Assembly (NCBI GenBank): GCA_964623265.1
Contig: CAZUTK010000026.1
Span: 1-34,555 of the forward strand
Reading direction: 5' to 3'
DNA: 34,555 bases
From: CAZUTK01 sp964623265
Lineage (GTDB): Bacteria; Electryoneota; B3-LCP
A program made the position numbers and the translations under genes. The notes beneath the pieces were generated by a model that saw nothing but the letters and a program-made list of their open reading frames with translations, ran no database searches and was not told where the DNA came from. Within the stretch, counting starts at the first letter, position 1. Every line of letters begins with the position of its first letter. Positions 31,486 through 34,555 of the stretch are shown piece by piece.

Positions 31486-34400
31486 GTGGATTCTAAAATT
31501 TTTCAGAGCTATTCACAAAAATTGCTGGATGTCGCTGTTCGGGAAGATGCGACGGAAGCCAGCTATTATTCGGCGCTTCACGATTTACTCAGCGATTTCG
31601 CCGCTGCAGCATCCCGGCTAAACATTCATGTCACCACGCTTCCCAAAGAAACCGACACCGGCAATCCGGATTTCCGAGTCTGGGACGGCAGGCAGCATAT
31701 CGTCGGCTATCTGGAAGCCAAAGCTCCTTCCTGCGAACATCTCGATGCGATCGAGCAGACTGACCAGCTGAAACGTTATCTAGAGACGTTTCCCAACGTC
31801 ATCCTGACGAATTTTCTCGAATTCAGGCTGTATCGCAATGGGGAACGCATCGCAAAAGCGGTGATCGGACGCTCCGCAGTGCTCTTGAAATTGCATCAGG
31901 TTCCGCCTTTGGAAAAAGAGCACGAGCTATCCGCGCTGCTGGAAAAGTTCTTATCATTTGCTCTACCGAAACAGCGCAACGCGGAGGAACTGGCGCAGGA
32001 ACTGGCGAAAAGAACGCGATTCTTGCGCGATGAGATCATTGCGATGGAGAATCGCGAAGGCGAGAAGCTGAGGGTGGATTCGATCTTAGGATTCTACCAA
32101 GCCTTTCGCGATTATCTGATCGCCGGATTGACCTATGAGAGTTTCGCGGATCTATATGCTCAGACAGTAACCTACGGCCTTTTCGCCGCCCGCACGCGCG
32201 CGAAGAATGGTTTCAACCGTCGCCTCGCCTATTCGTATATCCCTCCTACGATTGGGATTTTACGCGATATCTTCCAGTTCGTTTCCCAGGGCAAGCTTCC
32301 CGAACCGATGAACTGGATCATTGACGATATCGTGGAAGTCCTCGCCAACACGGATCCAGACCAAGTATTGCAAACTCAAACTCCATCTTCGTCCGATCTC
32401 CAACCTCGGGATCCCATCATCCATTTTTACGAAACCTTCCTGGCGAAATATGACCCGGTGGCTCGGGAAAAACGGGGTGTCTATTATACGCCGGAACCGG
32501 TGGTGCGCTATATCGTCGAATCCTTGCATCGGATCTTACAAGACTCTTTCCAACGTTCTGAAGGGTTGGCGAATGAGTCCTTGACGGTGCTGGATCCCGC
32601 GGCGGGCACGGGGACATTTCTGGTCGAAGCTGCGCGCAGATCCGTCGCCGAGCATGAGGAGCGATACGGTGCCGGGAGCAAGGGGGAATTTGTTCGAAAT
32701 CACATTCTCGCGAATTTTTATGCCTTCGAACTGATGATGGCACCGTATGCGGTCGGGCATTTGAAGATCTCCTACATGCTGCATGAACTGGGCTTCGACC
32801 TGGAGGATGAAGATCGCTTCAAGCTGTATTTGACGAATTCCCTGGAATGGGAAGATTTGGCTCAGACGAAGATTCCCGGGATCGCTTCTTTGGCGGAAGA
32901 GTCGCATCTGGCGGGTAAGGTCAAGAAAGAGACGCCGATTCTGGTGATTCTGGGCAATCCGCCTTATTCGGGGCATTCCGCCAATTTCGGCGATTGGATT
33001 GTGAATCAGGTGCGGGAATATCACCGAGTTGACGGGAAACCCTTGGGTGAGAAGAATCCCAAATGGCTGCAGGATGATTACGTCAAGTTCATTCGCTTTG
33101 CGCAATGGAAGCTCGACCAGGCGGGGGAAGGCGTGCTCGGATTCATCACCAATCACAGCTATCTCGACAATCCCACTTTCCGCGGCATGCGAGCCTCCCT
33201 GCTGAAGAGTTTCGACGAAATCTATGTGCTAGACCTGCACGGCAACGCATTGAAGAAAGAAAAATGCCCGAACGGGTCGAAAGACCAGAACGTCTTCGAT
33301 ATCCGCCAGGGGGTGGCGATCAGCATCTTTATCAAGAAGAAGGGGAAGAAAAAGGATTGTTCCGTCTTCCATACAGAACGCTGGGGCCTGCGGGAAGAGA
33401 AATATGATTGGCTTTTGACGAACAGCATCAGAACCACGCGCTGGAAAAAACTCTCACCGAAGCCGCCGCATTATCTCTTCATCCCGCGCGATGAAGATCT
33501 CCTCGCCCGTTACGAATCCTTTCCGCGAATTACGGAAATATTTCCGGTTAACAGCGTGGGGATTGTCACCGCCCGCGACCATCTGACGATCCACTGGACT
33601 CCGGAGGAAGTGTGGAATACAGTGGTGAATTTCGCGCGGCTGGATCCCGAGTCTGCGCGGATTGCCTACAAGCTCGGGAAAGACGCTCAGGATTGGAGAG
33701 TCGAATGGGCGCAGGACGACCTGCGCAAGAGCGGTCCGGATCGAAAGAAGGTGGTGCCGATTCTCTACCGTCCGTTCGATACCCGCTACACCTATTACAC
33801 CGGCAGATCGCAGGGATTCCACTGCCGTCCCCGACCGGAAGTGATGCATCATATGTTGAAGGATAATTTGGCGTTGATTACCCGACGCCAAATGTTACCG
33901 GGATTACCTTGTAATTACTTTTTCATTACGAACAAGATCGTGTCAGACGGAGCAATTAGATCGGATAATAAAGGCGGTGAATCAATATTCCCGCTATTTA
34001 CATATATCGAAAAAAAAGAAGAAAATAGAACCAAAGCAGGTAGTGCTTTCTTTCTTTTCGAGCCGAAAGAAACTTATAAACATCGGATTCCAAATATTTC
34101 AGAAAAGACATCGAAATCTCTAAAAGAAGCATTTCCCAAGCCGATTACCCCCGTCCATATCTTTGCGTATGTCTATGCAATTTTTTACTCTGCTATTTTC
34201 AGAAACCAATACGCCGAATACCTCCGGATGGATTTCCCCCGCGTGCCGTTCACGGCAGATTATGCGCTATTCGCACGCCTCGCGAAATTCGGTGAGAAGC
34301 TAATGGACCTGCATCTGCCGCGGGAAGCAAGCCTAACGCGCCCTATCGCAAAATTTCCCGAAGAAGGAGATCGCATCGTCAGGAAGATTCGATACGACGC

Positions 34401-34555
34401 TTCCGGAAGCCGCGTCTTCATCAATGAAAAGCAGTACTTCGATGGGGTTCCGGAAGATGTGTGGCGCTATCGCATCGGCGGATATCAGGTCTGCGAGAAG
34501 TGGCTGAAGGAACGCCGCGGCAGAAAATTGGCATTCGGCGAGCCCGAGCAGTACT
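31486..34555 (+). CDS. Type IIG/ISP-like restriction-modification enzyme: fused nuclease and N6-adenine methyltransferase (3' truncated by window)
   Basis: One frame stays open from a GTG at 31486 to the window end, at least 1023 codons. A PD-(D/E)xK nuclease-like motif lies at residues 61-79 (PDF, then GYLEAK with Glu77 and Lys79). After a helical linker, the methyltransferase has motif I LDPAAGTGTFLVEA at ~369-382 and the catalytic NPPY at 491-494 (LGNPPYSGHSAN). The later part (FPRITEIFPVN, ILYRPFDTRYTYYTGRS, HIFAYVYAIFYS, AEYLRMDFPRVPF) matches the specificity domain of type ISP enzymes. No helicase motifs separate nuclease and methylase, which favours type IIG over true ISP. It would methylate adenine on one or both strands of an asymmetric site and cut unmodified DNA. 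Residues ~806-905 are encoded by distinctly AT-rich DNA. It lies 57 bases after leuS; the start codon is the only standard one after an in-frame stop at 31450. Confidence 0.85.
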   Translation, partial: MDSKIFQSYSQKLLDVAVREDATEASYYSALHDLLSDFAAAASRLNIHVTTLPKETDTGNPDFRVWDGRQHIVGYLEAKAPSCEHLDAIEQTDQLKRYLETFPNVILTNFLEFRLYRNGERIAKAVIGRSAVLLKLHQVPPLEKEHELSALLEKFLSFALPKQRNAEELAQELAKRTRFLRDEIIAMENREGEKLRVDSILGFYQAFRDYLIAGLTYESFADLYAQTVTYGLFAARTRAKNGFNRRLAYSYIPPTIGILRDIFQFVSQGKLPEPMNWIIDDIVEVLANTDPDQVLQTQTPSSSDLQPRDPIIHFYETFLAKYDPVAREKRGVYYTPEPVVRYIVESLHRILQDSFQRSEGLANESLTVLDPAAGTGTFLVEAARRSVAEHEERYGAGSKGEFVRNHILANFYAFELMMAPYAVGHLKISYMLHELGFDLEDEDRFKLYLTNSLEWEDLAQTKIPGIASLAEESHLAGKVKKETPILVILGNPPYSGHSANFGDWIVNQVREYHRVDGKPLGEKNPKWLQDDYVKFIRFAQWKLDQAGEGVLGFITNHSYLDNPTFRGMRASLLKSFDEIYVLDLHGNALKKEKCPNGSKDQNVFDIRQGVAISIFIKKKGKKKDCSVFHTERWGLREEKYDWLLTNSIRTTRWKKLSPKPPHYLFIPRDEDLLARYESFPRITEIFPVNSVGIVTARDHLTIHWTPEEVWNTVVNFARLDPESARIAYKLGKDAQDWRVEWAQDDLRKSGPDRKKVVPILYRPFDTRYTYYTGRSQGFHCRPRPEVMHHMLKDNLALITRRQMLPGLPCNYFFITNKIVSDGAIRSDNKGGESIFPLFTYIEKKEENRTKAGSAFFLFEPKETYKHRIPNISEKTSKSLKEAFPKPITPVHIFAYVYAIFYSAIFRNQYAEYLRMDFPRVPFTADYALFARLAKFGEKLMDLHLPREASLTRPIAKFPEEGDRIVRKIRYDASGSRVFINEKQYFDGVPEDVWRYRIGGYQVCEKWLKERRGRKLAFGEPEQY

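Noticed and set aside
32536..33156. Minus-strand frame of 206 codons within the restriction-modification region
   Set aside because: The opposite strand carries one continuous frame with NPPY and motif I; the antisense frame shows no family features.

Overview
The window reads as chromosomal DNA of a bacterium, very probably anaerobic or fermentative, by eye near mid-50s percent GC, with densely packed operons mostly on the + strand. No 16S gene is present, so taxonomy is only inferred. Three signs point to the wider FCB group or a related candidate phylum (KSB1-, Zixibacteria-, Marinimicrobia- or Latescibacteria-like). One is a secreted protein ending in a PNPFNPET-type FlgD-like/T9SS-type sorting domain. 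Another is an alpha-oxoamine synthase closely resembling Bacteroidetes serine palmitoyltransferases. The third is several genes without a Shine-Dalgarno sequence. The three tRNA genes do not encode CCA.

Region 1 (1-11750) is an energy-metabolism block. A truncated cyclic-2,3-diphosphoglycerate-synthase-like GTPase and carbamate kinase are followed by sucC, sucD, four 2-oxoglutarate:ferredoxin oxidoreductase subunits (korD, korA, korB, korC), ndk, a 3-hydroxyacyl-CoA dehydrogenase, acetate kinase and an Nfn-type ferredoxin/NAD(P) transhydrogenase pair. Many genes overlap by 4-11 bases. Together they interconvert 2-oxoglutarate and succinyl-CoA with ferredoxin, make ATP at three substrate-level steps (carbamate, succinyl-CoA, acetyl phosphate), and balance ferredoxin, NADH and NADPH pools.

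Region 2 (11771-17895) is the classic yceD-rpmF-plsX-fabH-fabD-acpP-fabF-rnc lipid/ribosome cluster, starting from a promoter placed so that yceD may be leaderless. fabG is missing from its usual slot.

Region 3 (17919-21738) holds an SGNH-hydrolase gene split by one in-frame TAG, an acyl-CoA dehydrogenase, a terminator, and a monocistronic gene for a secreted Gly/His-rich protein with its own promoter and terminator.

Region 4 (21750-26442) has tRNA-Arg(CCT) on the minus strand divergent from proS, a small Tic20/DUF4870-like membrane protein, a serine-palmitoyltransferase-like enzyme, thiD, and tRNA-Arg(ACG) with promoter and terminator.

Region 5 (26443-31428) contains a minus-strand chimera of two truncated cell-surface genes (WbqC-like N-terminus and a PMT-like glycosyltransferase fragment), lipA on the minus strand, divergent tRNA-His(GTG), and leuS.

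Region 6 (31486-end) is one very long open frame running off the window. It is a fused restriction nuclease/N6-adenine methyltransferase (type IIG/ISP-like) with an AT-rich patch in its presumed target-recognition region.

No CRISPR array, rRNA, insertion sequence, integrase or phage gene was seen. The best candidates for something new are the Gly/His-rich exported protein, the SPT-like enzyme, the TAG-interrupted SGNH gene, and the mosaic restriction-modification enzyme.
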